Shown here: positions 34,053-43,773 of the stretch, piece by piece
How positions within the stretch are numbered: the first letter of the stretch is position 1
How the letters are laid out: every line of letters starts with the position of its first letter
Assembly (NCBI RefSeq): GCF_003391395.1
Contig: NZ_CP024190.1
Coordinates: 1,116,001-1,180,000 of the forward strand
DNA: 64,000 nt
From: Mycobacterium marinum
GTDB taxonomy: Bacteria > Actinomycetota > Actinomycetes > Mycobacteriales > Mycobacteriaceae
Direction: 5' to 3'
The notes under the pieces: model-generated
Told to the model about the DNA's origin: nothing
The model's database searches: none
Seen by the model: the letters and a program-made list of their open reading frames with translations, nothing else
Translations under genes and position numbers: made by a program

Positions 34053-34919
34053 ATGGAATCTCTCACGCTGGCCGATGGCCGGACACTGACGTATCTGACC
34101 TACGGCGATCCCGGCGGTCTGCCCGTCATCTTCAGCCATGGTTTCGCGGATTCGGCGGTGATCCGAAACCCCGACGATGATCTGACCGCATCCCTGGGTG
34201 TGTGGATGATTGCCGCCGACCAGCCCGGTGTCGGAGGATCCACGCCCCGGCCCGGCCGCAGGATGGTGGATTGGGGGGCGGACATGGAGCAACTCGCCGA
34301 TCACCTGGGTCTTGGCGCCTTTGCCGTCGCCGGCCACTCGGGCGGCAGCCCGCACGCGCTTTCGATCGCGGTGCGGCTGCCAGATCGAGTCACCCACGGC
34401 GTCCTGGCTTCACCGGTCGGGTCGTTGGACCAGGACGGTTTCGCCAAGCTGCTGGCCATGCGGGACCTCAGATACGTTGTCAGGCTTCGCCGCCTGCGGC
34501 GCCTGCTGAAGTGGATCTACCACGCCGAAAGCAGGAAGGCCCAGCGCGACATCGGCGGCTACCTGGACAATATGGCCCATAAGGATGCCTCGGACGCGCC
34601 GACGTTGCTGTGCGACCCGGCGCAGCGGGCAATGTTTGAGGCCAACTTCATCGCCGGGACGCAGCAGGGTGGCGAAGGGCTCTACGAGATGACGCTGGCC
34701 CTGTGGGATTGGGGCTTCGAGCTCGAGGATGTGCGTGCGCATTTCGACGTCTTCTACGGAGACGCGGACGACATCATCTCGCCGGGCATGCCAAGACGCG
34801 TCGCCGAACGGCTGCCCGACGCCACCGCGGGCATTTGGCCTGGAGCCGGCCACTACGGCTTTGTCGACCGCACCCGCTGGTCGGAGTATCTGGACGCGCT
34901 TACCGATCGGGCACGGTAA
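34053..34919 (+). CDS. Alpha/beta-hydrolase fold protein
   Basis: Hydrolase of 288 residues. The oxyanion motif SHGF is near residue 28, the nucleophile elbow GHSGGS has Ser96 at its centre, the acidic residue is in DVFYGDADDI and the likely catalytic His in WPGAGHYGFVD. Substrate unknown; 288 residues and the fold suit an esterase or epoxide/haloalkane-type hydrolase. The start is ATG at 34053 with GGAAGGA upstream. It diverges from the ceramidase, is followed 80 bases later by the endonuclease gene, and is not at this locus in M. tuberculosis as I remember it. Confidence 0.8.
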   Translation: MESLTLADGRTLTYLTYGDPGGLPVIFSHGFADSAVIRNPDDDLTASLGVWMIAADQPGVGGSTPRPGRRMVDWGADMEQLADHLGLGAFAVAGHSGGSPHALSIAVRLPDRVTHGVLASPVGSLDQDGFAKLLAMRDLRYVVRLRRLRRLLKWIYHAESRKAQRDIGGYLDNMAHKDASDAPTLLCDPAQRAMFEANFIAGTQQGGEGLYEMTLALWDWGFELEDVRAHFDVFYGDADDIISPGMPRRVAERLPDATAGIWPGAGHYGFVDRTRWSEYLDALTDRAR

Positions 34920-34987
34920 GACCGCCATGGCAACTTGGGCCGTCGCCCACGGCGATGTCATCGAGTTGGGCGACCGCAGTGCCTAGC

Positions 34988-34993
34988 TAGACT
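34988..34993 (+). promoter_or_regulatory. -10 box for leaderless endonuclease IV mRNA
   Basis: TAGACT ends six bases before the GTG start at 35000, and no Shine-Dalgarno is visible. Confidence 0.5.
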
Positions 34994-34999
34994 GACGTC

Positions 35000-35758
35000 G
35001 TGCTTATCGGTTCGCATGTCAGTCCGCAGGATCCGTTGGCCGCGGCTCAGGCCGAGGGCGCTGACGTCGTTCAGATATTCCTGGGCAATCCGCAGAGCTG
35101 GAAAGCGCCCAAACCCCGTGAAGACGCTGCACAACTCAAGGCCGCCGCGCTGCCGATCTACGTGCACGCGCCCTACCTGATCAACCTGGCATCGGCGAAC
35201 AACAAGGTGCGCATCCCTTCGCGCAAGATCCTGCAGCAGACCTGTGATGCGGCCGCGGACATCGGCGCGGCGGCGGTGATCGTGCACGGCGGCCACGTCG
35301 CCGACGACAACGACCTCGACGAGGGTTTCCAGCGCTGGCGCAAGGCGCTTGACCAGCTGCAGACCGATGTTCCGGTGTATCTGGAGAACACGGCCGGCGG
35401 GGAGCACGCCATGGCGCGTCATTTCGACACCATCGCCCGGCTCTGGGACGTCATCGGCGACACCGGCATCGGATTCTGCCTGGACACCTGTCACGCGTGG
35501 GCGGCCGGTGAACAGCTGGTTCATGGTGTGGACCGGATCAAGGCCGTCACCGGCCGGATAGACCTGGTGCACTGCAACGACTCCAGGGATGCCGCGGGAT
35601 CGGGTCGGGACCGCCACGCCAATCTGGGCGCCGGGCAAATCGATCCGGAACTGCTCGTGGCGGCGGTACGCGCCGCGGATGCCCCAATCATCTGCGAAAC
35701 CGCCGAAGAAGGCCGCAAGGATGACATCGCGTTCCTGCGGGAAAAACTCAACAGCTGA
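35000..35758 (+). CDS. end: Endonuclease IV (AP endonuclease)
   Basis: Base-excision repair enzyme that nicks 5' of abasic sites; 252 residues, normal for the actinobacterial family. Metal-ligand motifs are visible in order: VIVHGGHVAD, YLENTAGG, FCLDTCHAWAAGE, HCNDSRDAAGSGRDRHANLG and the C-terminal ICETAEEG. The start is GTG at 35000, apparently leaderless. lpqP follows after 64 bases with its own -10 box. Confidence 0.93.
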   Translation: MLIGSHVSPQDPLAAAQAEGADVVQIFLGNPQSWKAPKPREDAAQLKAAALPIYVHAPYLINLASANNKVRIPSRKILQQTCDAAADIGAAAVIVHGGHVADDNDLDEGFQRWRKALDQLQTDVPVYLENTAGGEHAMARHFDTIARLWDVIGDTGIGFCLDTCHAWAAGEQLVHGVDRIKAVTGRIDLVHCNDSRDAAGSGRDRHANLGAGQIDPELLVAAVRAADAPIICETAEEGRKDDIAFLREKLNS

Positions 35759-35810
35759 TTTTCAGCAATTTTTTCGGCTTCGTTGGCGCGTAACCACGGC
35801 TAATGGCGCC

Positions 35811-35816
35811 TACGGT
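35811..35816 (+). promoter_or_regulatory. -10 box for leaderless lpqP mRNA
   Basis: TACGGT ends six bases before the GTG start at 35823 and no ribosome site is visible. Confidence 0.45.
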
Positions 35817-35822
35817 TAATCT

Positions 35823-36671
35823 GTGCGCCGCCATTTGTTCACGTTACTGGCCGTTCTGGTGGCGCTGGCCGGCTGTGGGCACCGGGGAGCACCGCCGCCC
35901 GCCGGCTTTGCCGAGGGCACCAGTTTCCACACGATCAATGTTGGCGGTGTCGATCGCACCTATCGGCTCTACCAGCCCGAAGGATTGCCCGCGGGTGCTG
36001 CGCTGGTGGTGATGCTGCACGGCGGGTTCGGTAATGCTCGCCAGGCCGAACGCTCCTATGACTGGGATGAGTTGGCCGACTCGGAGAAGTTCGTGGTCGT
36101 CTATCCGGATGGACTCAACAGGGCCTGGAACGTCAACGGCGGAGGCTGCTGCGGCCGGTCCGCGCGCGACGGCGTGGACGACGTCGCATTCATCAGTGCG
36201 GCGGTGGCCGACGTCGCCCACAACGTCGGCATCGACGCGAACCGGGTCTATGCCGCGGGGATGAGCAACGGCGCCATGATGGCCTACACGATGGCCTGTA
36301 ACACCGGCATTTTCGCGGCGATCGGCCCGGTCTCGGGGACGCAGCTAGACCCGTGCCGGTCTCCACATCCGGTGTCGGTGATGCACATCCACGGCACCGG
36401 AGATCCGCTGGTTCGCTACGCGGGGGGCGCCGGGGCCGGCGCCGCCTCCCATATCGCGGGTCCGCCGGTGCCGGACCTGAATGCGTTCTGGCGCGACGTG
36501 GATCGGTGTGACGCGCCGGTCGCCACGGTCAGCGGTCTGGTTGCCACCTCCGTCGCAAGCTGTGCGAACAACCGCAGTGTGGTGCTGGTCAGCATCGATG
36601 ATGGCGGCCATCAGTGGCCGCTGGCGGCCACCGAGATGCTGTGGGAGTTCTTCGCCCTGCATCCCCGGTAG
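35823..36671 (+). CDS. lpqP: Lipoprotein esterase LpqP (PHB depolymerase-like)
   Basis: Exported lipoprotein of 282 residues. The signal peptide ends in a lipobox LAGC with acylated Cys18. The mature part is an alpha/beta-hydrolase of the polyhydroxybutyrate depolymerase/feruloyl esterase type (LpqC-like): LVVMLHGGFGNARQAE, nucleophile in AAGMSNGAMMAY, and a C-terminal DDGGHQWP with the catalytic His. It acts on the outer face of the membrane; the substrate is unknown. The start is GTG at 35823. The CCG motif NGGGCCGRSARDGVDD is also typical of this esterase group. Confidence 0.88.
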   Translation: MRRHLFTLLAVLVALAGCGHRGAPPPAGFAEGTSFHTINVGGVDRTYRLYQPEGLPAGAALVVMLHGGFGNARQAERSYDWDELADSEKFVVVYPDGLNRAWNVNGGGCCGRSARDGVDDVAFISAAVADVAHNVGIDANRVYAAGMSNGAMMAYTMACNTGIFAAIGPVSGTQLDPCRSPHPVSVMHIHGTGDPLVRYAGGAGAGAASHIAGPPVPDLNAFWRDVDRCDAPVATVSGLVATSVASCANNRSVVLVSIDDGGHQWPLAATEMLWEFFALHPR

Positions 36672-36697
36672 CCGGATCATCACCAGCATTACACCTC

Positions 36698-36725
36698 TTG
36701 TGCGGTTGTTGGAAAAATGTAACAT
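36698..36725 (+). promoter_or_regulatory. Promoter of fadE8
   Basis: A -35-like TTGTGC (36698-36703), a 16-base spacer and TAACAT (36720-36725), which ends seven bases before the ATG at 36733, suggesting a leaderless or nearly leaderless message. Confidence 0.4.
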
Positions 36726-36732
36726 TGATCGC

Positions 36733-38361
36733 ATGTCAGATACCCATGTCGTCACCAACCAGGTTCCGCTGCTGGAGAACCACAACCCCGCGACGTCGCC
36801 GATGCTGGTCGAAGCGCTGATCCGGGAGGGCGGACAGTGGGGCCTGGAAGAGGTGAGTGAACTCGGTGCGATCTCGGGAAGCGCCCAAGCGCAGCGCTGG
36901 GGCGAGCTGGCCGACCGCAACCGGCCGATCCTGCATACCCACGATCGAGTCGGTCATCGCATCGACGAGGTGGAGTTCGATCCGGCGTACCACGAGCTGA
37001 TGCGCACCGCGATCGGCCGCGGCTTGCACGCTGCGCCGTGGGCCGATGATCGGCCGGGTGCCCACGTGGTGCGGGCCGCCAAAACCTCGGTGTGGACCGT
37101 CGAGCCGGGCCACATCTGTCCCATCTCGATGACCTATGCGGTGGTGCCCGCGCTGCGCTACAACCCGGAGCTGGCGGCGGTGTACGAACCCCTGCTGACC
37201 AGTCGTGAATACGACCCGGAACTGCGGCTGGCCAGCACCAAGCCCGGCATCACCGCCGGTATGTCGATGACCGAGAAACAGGGCGGCTCCGACGTGCGCG
37301 CCGGCACCACCCAGGCAACCCCGAACTCCGACGGCACCTACCGGCTCACCGGGCACAAGTGGTTCACCTCGGCCCCGATGTGTGACATCTTCCTGGTGCT
37401 CGCGCAGGCTCCAGGCGGACTGTCCTGTTTCATGCTGCCGCGCATCCTGCCCGACGGCACCCGCAACCGGATGTTCCTGCAGCGGCTCAAGGACAAGCTC
37501 GGTAACCATGCCAACGCCTCCAGCGAGGTCGAATACGACGGCGCTACCGCGTGGCTGGTCGGGGAGGAGGGGCGCGGAGTCCCGACCATCATCGAGATGG
37601 TCAACCTCACCCGGCTGGACTGCACCCTGGGCAGCGCCACCAGCATGCGTTCCGGTCTGACCCGGGCGATGCATCACGCCCAGCACCGCAAGGCCTTTGG
37701 CGCCTACCTGATCGATCAGCCGCTGATGCGCAATGTGCTGGCTGACTTGGCGGTGGAGGCCGAGGCCGCGACGACCGTGGCCATGCGCATGGCCGGTGCC
37801 ACCGACAAGGCGGTGCGCGGTGACCAGACCGAGGCGCTGTTCCGCCGCATCGGATTGGCGGCCAGCAAGTACTGGGTATGCAAGCGCTCCACGCCGCACG
37901 CCGCCGAAGCGCTGGAATGTCTGGGCGGCAACGGCTATGTGGAAGACTCCGGCATGCCGCGGCTGTACCGCGAAGCGCCTCTGATGGGGATTTGGGAAGG
38001 GTCGGGCAACGTCAGTGCGCTGGACACGTTGCGTGCCATGGCAACCAAGCCCGAATGCGTCGAGGTGCTCTTCGATGAACTGGCGCACAGCGCGGGCCAG
38101 GATGCCCGCCAGGACAACCACGTCGAGGGGCTGCGGCGCCAACTGGGTGACCTGGAAACCATTGGCTACCGGGCCCGCAAGATTGCCGAGGACGTCTGCC
38201 TGGCGTTGCAGGGATCGCTGCTGATCCGGCACGGGCATCCGGCGGTGACCGAGGCGTTCCTGGCCACCCGGATCGGCGGTCAGTGGGGTGGGGCATTCGG
38301 GACCATGCCCACCGGCCTGGATCTCGCGCCCATCCTCGAACGTGCCCTGGTGAAGGGCTGA
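36733..38361 (+). CDS. fadE8: Acyl-CoA dehydrogenase FadE8
   Basis: Flavoprotein of the AidB-like long acyl-CoA dehydrogenase group; 542 residues as in M. tuberculosis. FAD-binding and substrate motifs seen include GMSMTEKQGGSDV, the C-terminal region ECLGGNGYVEDSGMPRLYRE with the Arg-Glu of the active site, and PLMGIWEGSGNV, the AidB-type signature. It probably oxidises an acyl-CoA or, like AidB, binds DNA; the substrate is unknown. The start is ATG at 36733. It is followed closely by echA4, a PaaX-type regulator gene and echA5 on the same strand, a probable beta-oxidation operon. Confidence 0.92.
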   Translation: MSDTHVVTNQVPLLENHNPATSPMLVEALIREGGQWGLEEVSELGAISGSAQAQRWGELADRNRPILHTHDRVGHRIDEVEFDPAYHELMRTAIGRGLHAAPWADDRPGAHVVRAAKTSVWTVEPGHICPISMTYAVVPALRYNPELAAVYEPLLTSREYDPELRLASTKPGITAGMSMTEKQGGSDVRAGTTQATPNSDGTYRLTGHKWFTSAPMCDIFLVLAQAPGGLSCFMLPRILPDGTRNRMFLQRLKDKLGNHANASSEVEYDGATAWLVGEEGRGVPTIIEMVNLTRLDCTLGSATSMRSGLTRAMHHAQHRKAFGAYLIDQPLMRNVLADLAVEAEAATTVAMRMAGATDKAVRGDQTEALFRRIGLAASKYWVCKRSTPHAAEALECLGGNGYVEDSGMPRLYREAPLMGIWEGSGNVSALDTLRAMATKPECVEVLFDELAHSAGQDARQDNHVEGLRRQLGDLETIGYRARKIAEDVCLALQGSLLIRHGHPAVTEAFLATRIGGQWGGAFGTMPTGLDLAPILERALVKG

Positions 38362-38369
38362 GCCCCGAG

Positions 38370-39308
38370 ATGACACATGCCATCAGGCCGGTCGACTTCG
38401 ACAACCTGAAAACGATGACCTACGAGGTCACCGACCGGGTTGCCCGGATCACCTTCAATCGGCCCGAGAAGGGCAATGCGATCGTCGCGGACACCCCGTT
38501 GGAGCTCTCGGCGCTGGTGGAGCGCGCCGATCTTGACCCGGCGGTGCACGTCATTCTGGTGTCCGGCCGGGGCGAGGGATTCTGCGCGGGATTTGACCTG
38601 TCGGCCTATGCCGAGGGGTCGTCCTCATCCGGCGCCGAGGGCGGCTATCGCGGAACGGTGCTCGACGGCAAGGCCCAGGCCGTCAACCACTTACCCAATC
38701 AGCCCTGGGACCCGATGATCGACTATCAGATGATGAGCCGGTTCGTGCGCGGGTTCTCCAGCCTGATGCATGCCGACAAGCCGACCGTGGTGAAGATCCA
38801 CGGTTACTGCGTTGCGGGCGGCACCGACATTGCGTTGCACGCCGATCAGGTGATCGCCGCCGCCGACGCGAAAATCGGCTACCCGCCGACGCGGGTATGG
38901 GGTGTTCCCGCGGCGGGCCTATGGGCACACCGGCTCGGTGACCAACGCGCCAAACGGCTGTTGTTCACCGGCGACTGCATTACCGGTGCGCAGGCCGCCG
39001 AGTGGGGCCTCGCGGTCGAGGCCCCCGACCCCAAGGACCTGGATGAGCGCACGGAGCGCCTGGTCGAGCGGATCGCCGCGCTGCCGGTCAATCAGCTGAT
39101 CATGATCAAGCTGGCGCTCAACTCGGCACTGCTGCAGCAAGGGGTGGTCAACAGCCGGATGCTCAGCACGGTGTTCGACGGCGTGGCTCGGCACACCCCC
39201 GAGGGGCACGCCTTTGTCGCCGACGCGGTCGAGCATGGCTTCCGGGATGCGGTGAAGCATCGAGACGAGCCGTTCGGAGACTACGGCCGCCGGGCGTCCT
39301 CGGTTTGA
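38370..39308 (+). CDS. echA4: Enoyl-CoA hydratase family protein EchA4
   Basis: Crotonase-fold enzyme of 312 residues, same length as the M. tuberculosis protein. Oxyanion-hole motifs SGRGEGFCAGFDLS and HGYCVAGGTDIALHAD are present. It is longer than a minimal hydratase and has a YAEGSSSSG-type insertion, so the reaction is uncertain. The start is ATG at 38370, 8 bases after the fadE8 stop; translation is probably coupled to fadE8. It likely acts on an acyl-CoA from FadE8. Confidence 0.9.
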   Translation: MTHAIRPVDFDNLKTMTYEVTDRVARITFNRPEKGNAIVADTPLELSALVERADLDPAVHVILVSGRGEGFCAGFDLSAYAEGSSSSGAEGGYRGTVLDGKAQAVNHLPNQPWDPMIDYQMMSRFVRGFSSLMHADKPTVVKIHGYCVAGGTDIALHADQVIAAADAKIGYPPTRVWGVPAAGLWAHRLGDQRAKRLLFTGDCITGAQAAEWGLAVEAPDPKDLDERTERLVERIAALPVNQLIMIKLALNSALLQQGVVNSRMLSTVFDGVARHTPEGHAFVADAVEHGFRDAVKHRDEPFGDYGRRASSV

Positions 39309-39321
39309 GAAGGGTGCCACC

Positions 39322-40053
39322 GTGGCGGCGATGACAGCGCGATCAGTGGTGCTCAGCGTTTTGCTCGGTGCCCATCCCGCTTGGGCCAGTGCCAGCGAAT
39401 TGATCAGGCTCACCGCCGATTTCGGTATCAAGGAGACGGCTCTGCGGGTCGCCCTGACCCGCATGGTCAGCGGCGGCGACCTGATCCGCTCGGCCGATGG
39501 CTATCGCCTCTCGGATCGGTTGCTGGCGCGCCAAGCGCGGCAGGACGAGGCCATGCGCCCGCGGGTGCGGCCCTGGCAGGGGAACTGGCACCTGGTGATT
39601 GTGACCAGTGTCGGCACGGATGCGAGAACCCGTGCTGCGCTGCGAACAACCATGCACGACAAGCGTTTCGCAGAACTGCGCGAAGGGGTATGGCTGCGTC
39701 CCGACAATCTCGACCTGGAACTGGCCGCCGACGTCGCCGAGCGGGTGCGGGTGCTCACGGCGCGTGACGACGCACCGGCCGAGTTGGCCGGGCAACTGTG
39801 GGACCTGACCGAATGGGCCGGGGTAGGTGACCGACTGCTCGGCGAGATGGCCGAAATGGCAGAGGCAGCAGACATTCCGGGACAGTTCGCCCTGGCCGCG
39901 GCGATGGTGCGCCACCTGCTTTCGGATCCGATGTTGCCCGAGGAACTGCTGCCCGCGAAGTGGCCGGGGGCTCAGCTTCGTAGCGCCTACCACGACTTCG
40001 CCACTGAACTGGCGAAACGCCGCGGCACAACCCAACTCCTGGAGGCGAAGTGA
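39322..40053 (+). CDS. PaaX-family transcriptional regulator (Rv0674 orthologue)
   Basis: Regulator of 243 residues. The N-terminal winged helix runs through LIRLTADFGIKETALRVAL and LTRMVSGGDLIRS, the PaaX type, followed by a WHLVIV effector-binding domain of the PaaX C-terminal type. PaaX proteins repress CoA-thioester catabolic genes and respond to acyl-CoA, so it may control the fadE8-echA operon in which it sits. GTG at 39322 is chosen because GAGAAGGG lies 7 bases upstream; ATG at 39331 is the alternative. It overlaps echA5. Confidence 0.8.
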   Translation: MAAMTARSVVLSVLLGAHPAWASASELIRLTADFGIKETALRVALTRMVSGGDLIRSADGYRLSDRLLARQARQDEAMRPRVRPWQGNWHLVIVTSVGTDARTRAALRTTMHDKRFAELREGVWLRPDNLDLELAADVAERVRVLTARDDAPAELAGQLWDLTEWAGVGDRLLGEMAEMAEAADIPGQFALAAAMVRHLLSDPMLPEELLPAKWPGAQLRSAYHDFATELAKRRGTTQLLEAK

Positions 40054-40823
40054 GTGATCTAGTACAGGTCGAGCGCAACGGTCCGGTAACCACCGTGATC
40101 ATCAACCGGCCGCACGCGCGCAACGCGGTCAACGGTCCGACGGCTGCCGCGCTCTACTCGGCATTCGCCGAATTCGACCGGGATGAATCCGCTTCGGTGG
40201 CCGTCCTGTGCGGAAATGGCGGAACCTTCTGCGCGGGAGCGGATTTGAAGGCTTTCGGCACCGCGGAGGCCAACGCCGTGCACCGGACGGGTCCGGGCCC
40301 GATGGGCCCGTCGCGAATGGTGCTGTCCAAGCCGGTGATCGCCGCGGTCAGTGGCTACGCGGTGGCCGGGGGACTGGAGCTGGCGTTGTGGTGCGATCTG
40401 CGGGTGGCCGAACAGGACGCGGTATTCGGCGTGTTCTGTCGGCGGTGGGGCGTGCCGCTCATCGACGGCGGCACGGTGCGGCTGCCGCGACTGATCGGCC
40501 ACAGCCGGGCGATGGACATGATCCTTACCGGTCGTGCGGTGCAGGCCGACGAGGCGCTGGCAATCGGGTTGGCGAATCGGGTCGTACCCAACGGACAAGC
40601 CCGGCAAGCGGCCGAGGAGTTGGCGGTTCAGCTGGCGGCGCTGCCGCAACAATGCCTGCGATCGGATCGCCTCTCAGCGCTTCAGCAATGGGGCTTGCCC
40701 GAATCCGCGGCTCTCGATCTGGAATTCGCCAGCATTTCCCGAGTGGCCGCCGAGGCCTTGGAGGGGGCCGGGCGCTTCGCCGCGGGTGCCGGTCGCCATG
40801 GCGCCCAGGAGAGCCACGACTGA
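40050..40823 (+). CDS. echA5: Enoyl-CoA hydratase family protein EchA5
   Basis: Crotonase-fold protein of 257 residues. Motifs CGNGGTFCAGADLKAFG and SGYAVAGGLELALWCDLRV form the oxyanion hole; the usual catalytic Glu region reads FCRRWGVPLIDGGTVRLPRL. The start is GTG at 40050, overlapping the TGA of the regulator gene, with GGAGG upstream. Probably the end of the fadE8 operon. It converges with mmpL5. Confidence 0.9.
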   Translation: MSDLVQVERNGPVTTVIINRPHARNAVNGPTAAALYSAFAEFDRDESASVAVLCGNGGTFCAGADLKAFGTAEANAVHRTGPGPMGPSRMVLSKPVIAAVSGYAVAGGLELALWCDLRVAEQDAVFGVFCRRWGVPLIDGGTVRLPRLIGHSRAMDMILTGRAVQADEALAIGLANRVVPNGQARQAAEELAVQLAALPQQCLRSDRLSALQQWGLPESAALDLEFASISRVAAEALEGAGRFAAGAGRHGAQESHD

Positions 40824-40878
40824 GCGCAACCGTTGAGCCGCCGGGGGTGCGCCGCAACGGGTTGCGTGCTGGTTGAAC

Positions 40879-43773
40879 TCAGACGGAGGTTGTGGCCGGT
40901 GTCGGTGCCGGCGTGGGCCACGGCTGCGGAGCTGGCCGTTGGCGGACAACCTGGGGCCACCAGAACCACTTGCCCAGCAGGGCCGCAATCGACGGTGTCA
41001 TAAACGATCTGACGATCAGCGTGTCGAACAGCAGGCCCATGCCGATAGTGGTGCCGACCTGAGCCATCACGGTCAGTTCACTGACCGCAAACGACATCAT
41101 GGTGAAGGCGAACACCAGCCCGGCCGCGGTCACCACCGACCCGCTGCCGCCCATCGCACGGATGATGCCGGTGTTGATTCCGGCGTGGATCTCCTCCTTG
41201 AGCCGGGCAACCAGCAGCAGGTTGTAGTCCGCGCCGACGGCCAGCAGGATAATGACCGCCATCGCCAGCACCAACCAATGTAGTTCGATGCCGAGGATGT
41301 GTTGCCAGATCAGCACCGACAGCCCGAACGAGGCGCCCAGCGACAAGACCACCGTGCCGACGATCACCGCGGCCGCAACGACGCTGCGGGTGATGATCAG
41401 CATGATGATGAAGATCAGGCAGAGCGCGGAGATGCCGGCGATCATCAAGTCGAAGGTATTGCCGTCGGACAGGTCCTTGAACATCGCCGCCGTACCGCCG
41501 AGGTAGATCGTGGATCCCTCCAGCGGCGTGCCCTTGATGGCTTCCTTGGCGGCGGTCTTGATCTTGTCGATGTGGTTGATGCCCGCCTGGCTCATCGGGT
41601 CGCCCTCATGGCTGATGATGAACCGCACGGCGTGCCCGTCCGGGGACAGGAACTGTTCCAGCCCCCGTTTGAAGTCGGGGTTGTTGAAAACCTCGGGAGG
41701 CAGATAAAAGGAGTCGTCGTTGCGCGACGAGTCGAAGGCCTCGCCCATCGCGGACGAATCCTCCTGCATCGCGGCCATCTGATCCTGCAGCCCTTGCTGG
41801 GTGGAGTGCATGCTCAGCATCTGGGCCTTCATGCTTTTCATGGTCTGGATCATCTCGGGCATCATCGCCGTCATCTGGGGCATGAGCGTGTCCAGGCGTT
41901 CCATCAGCGGCAGCAGATTGTTGATGTCTTCGGTCATCAGGTCGACGCCATCGAGGGTGTCGAACACAGACCGCAGCGACCAGCAAACCGGGATGTCGAA
42001 GCAGTGCTTCTCCCAGTAGAAGTAGCTGCGGATCGGGCGGAAGAAATCGTCGAAGTCCGCGATGTGGTTACGCAACTCCTCGACGTCGACCACCATCCCC
42101 TTCATCTGGATGACCATCTGGTGGGTGACATCGGCCATCTGCTGGGTGAGATCGTGCATCCGCTCCATCTGGTCGATGTTGGTCTGAATGTCGTTGACCT
42201 GCTGCAGCATGCTGGTGGTCAGGTCTTGGTTGTACTTCTCGGTCAGCTTTTGACTGGTGCCCTGCATGCTGATCAAAAACGGGATCGAGGTGTGCTCGAT
42301 CGGCTTGCCGTCCGGCCGCGTGATGGCCTGCACGCGGGATATCCCCTCGACGCCGAAGATGGCCTTGGCGATCTTGTTGATCACCAGGAAGTCAGACGAA
42401 TTACGCATGTCATGGTCGCTTTCGACCATCAGGACTTCGGGGTTCATCCGGGCCTGGGAGAAATGGCGTTCCGCGGCCGAATAGCCTTCGTTGGCGGGTA
42501 GGTCGGCGGGTAGGTAGTTGCGGTCGTTGTAGTTGGTCTTGTATCCGGGCAGGGTCAGCAGTCCGACCAGCGCCAGGGCCACCGCGCCGATCAGGATGGG
42601 GCCGGGCCAGCGCACGATGGCGGCCCCGATCTTGCGCCAGCCCCGGACCCGGGCCATTCGCTTGGGCTCGAGCAGCTTGCCGAAGCTGCTCATTACAGCG
42701 ATCAGCGCCGGACCCAGGGTCAGCGCGGTGGCGACGACGATGACCATGCCGATCGCCAGTGGGACACCGAGGGTCTGGAAGTACGGAAGTCGGGTGAAGC
42801 TCAAGCAGAAGGTGGCACCGGCGATCGTCAGACCTGAGCCCAGCACGACATGGGCCGTGCCGCCGAACATGGTGTAGTAGGCCGATTCTCGGTCCTGACC
42901 GAGCCCGCGCGCTTCCTGATATCGGCCTATCAGGAAGATGGCGTAGTCGGTGGCGGCCGCGATCGCCAACACCACGAGCAGGTTGGTCGCGAAGGTCGAG
43001 AGCCCAATGATCCGGTGGTAACCAAGGAATGCCACGCCCCCACGGGTGGCGAGCAACCCGAGGACCACCATGGTCAGCATGATCGCCGCCGTGATGATCG
43101 ACCGGTAGACCAGCAGCAGCATCACGATGATCACCGTGAACGTGACCATCTCGATCAACTGCAGGCTGCGGTCGCCGGCCAGCTGCTGATCGGCGACCAG
43201 CGCGGCCGAACCGGTGACATACACCTTGACGCCGGGTGGCGCCTGCAGGCTGTCGACGATTGTCTTCACCGCTTCCACCGACTCGTTGGCCAGGGATTCG
43301 CCCTGGTTGCCGGCCAGCTTCACCTGCACATAGGCGGCCTTGCCGTCGCCGCTCTGTGCACCTGTCGCGGTCAGCGGATCGCCCCAGAAGTCCTGCACCG
43401 ACTGGACGTGCTTGGTGTCGGCGCGAAGCTTGGTGATCATCTTGTCGTAGAACTTGTGGGCGGCGGCGCCGAGCGGCTCCTGGCCTTCCAACACGATCAT
43501 CGCCGCGCTGTCGGAGTCGCCCTCGCGGAACACTTTGCCGATGTGTTTCATCGAGATCATCGACGGTGCGGCGTCGGGGCTCATCGACACCGCCTGCATC
43601 TGCCCGACTACTTCCAGTTGCGGTACAACGCTATTGAGGACGGCGATGAGCAACACCCAGCCAAGGATGAGCGGCACCGCGAAGGTGCGGATCATCCTCG
43701 GGATGAACGGTCGGGGCGGGTGTTCGGCCGGTGGGACCACGTCGGTCGGCGTGTCGGTCGTGGTCGCGGTCAT
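40879..43773 (-). CDS. mmpL5: RND-family transporter MmpL5
   Basis: Inner-membrane RND pump of 964 residues. It works with MmpS5 to export siderophores and drugs, including bedaquiline and clofazimine. The usual MmpL plan is visible: one TM segment near residue 30, a periplasmic porter domain, TM segments 2-6 from about residue 205, a second periplasmic domain and the last six TM segments from about 760; in the second membrane bundle GADYNLLLVARLKEEI holds the proton-relay Asp and Tyr. ATG at 43773 overlaps the mmpS5 stop (ATGA). Confidence 0.95.
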   Translation of the reverse strand: MTATTTDTPTDVVPPAEHPPRPFIPRMIRTFAVPLILGWVLLIAVLNSVVPQLEVVGQMQAVSMSPDAAPSMISMKHIGKVFREGDSDSAAMIVLEGQEPLGAAAHKFYDKMITKLRADTKHVQSVQDFWGDPLTATGAQSGDGKAAYVQVKLAGNQGESLANESVEAVKTIVDSLQAPPGVKVYVTGSAALVADQQLAGDRSLQLIEMVTFTVIIVMLLLVYRSIITAAIMLTMVVLGLLATRGGVAFLGYHRIIGLSTFATNLLVVLAIAAATDYAIFLIGRYQEARGLGQDRESAYYTMFGGTAHVVLGSGLTIAGATFCLSFTRLPYFQTLGVPLAIGMVIVVATALTLGPALIAVMSSFGKLLEPKRMARVRGWRKIGAAIVRWPGPILIGAVALALVGLLTLPGYKTNYNDRNYLPADLPANEGYSAAERHFSQARMNPEVLMVESDHDMRNSSDFLVINKIAKAIFGVEGISRVQAITRPDGKPIEHTSIPFLISMQGTSQKLTEKYNQDLTTSMLQQVNDIQTNIDQMERMHDLTQQMADVTHQMVIQMKGMVVDVEELRNHIADFDDFFRPIRSYFYWEKHCFDIPVCWSLRSVFDTLDGVDLMTEDINNLLPLMERLDTLMPQMTAMMPEMIQTMKSMKAQMLSMHSTQQGLQDQMAAMQEDSSAMGEAFDSSRNDDSFYLPPEVFNNPDFKRGLEQFLSPDGHAVRFIISHEGDPMSQAGINHIDKIKTAAKEAIKGTPLEGSTIYLGGTAAMFKDLSDGNTFDLMIAGISALCLIFIIMLIITRSVVAAAVIVGTVVLSLGASFGLSVLIWQHILGIELHWLVLAMAVIILLAVGADYNLLLVARLKEEIHAGINTGIIRAMGGSGSVVTAAGLVFAFTMMSFAVSELTVMAQVGTTIGMGLLFDTLIVRSFMTPSIAALLGKWFWWPQVVRQRPAPQPWPTPAPTPATTSV

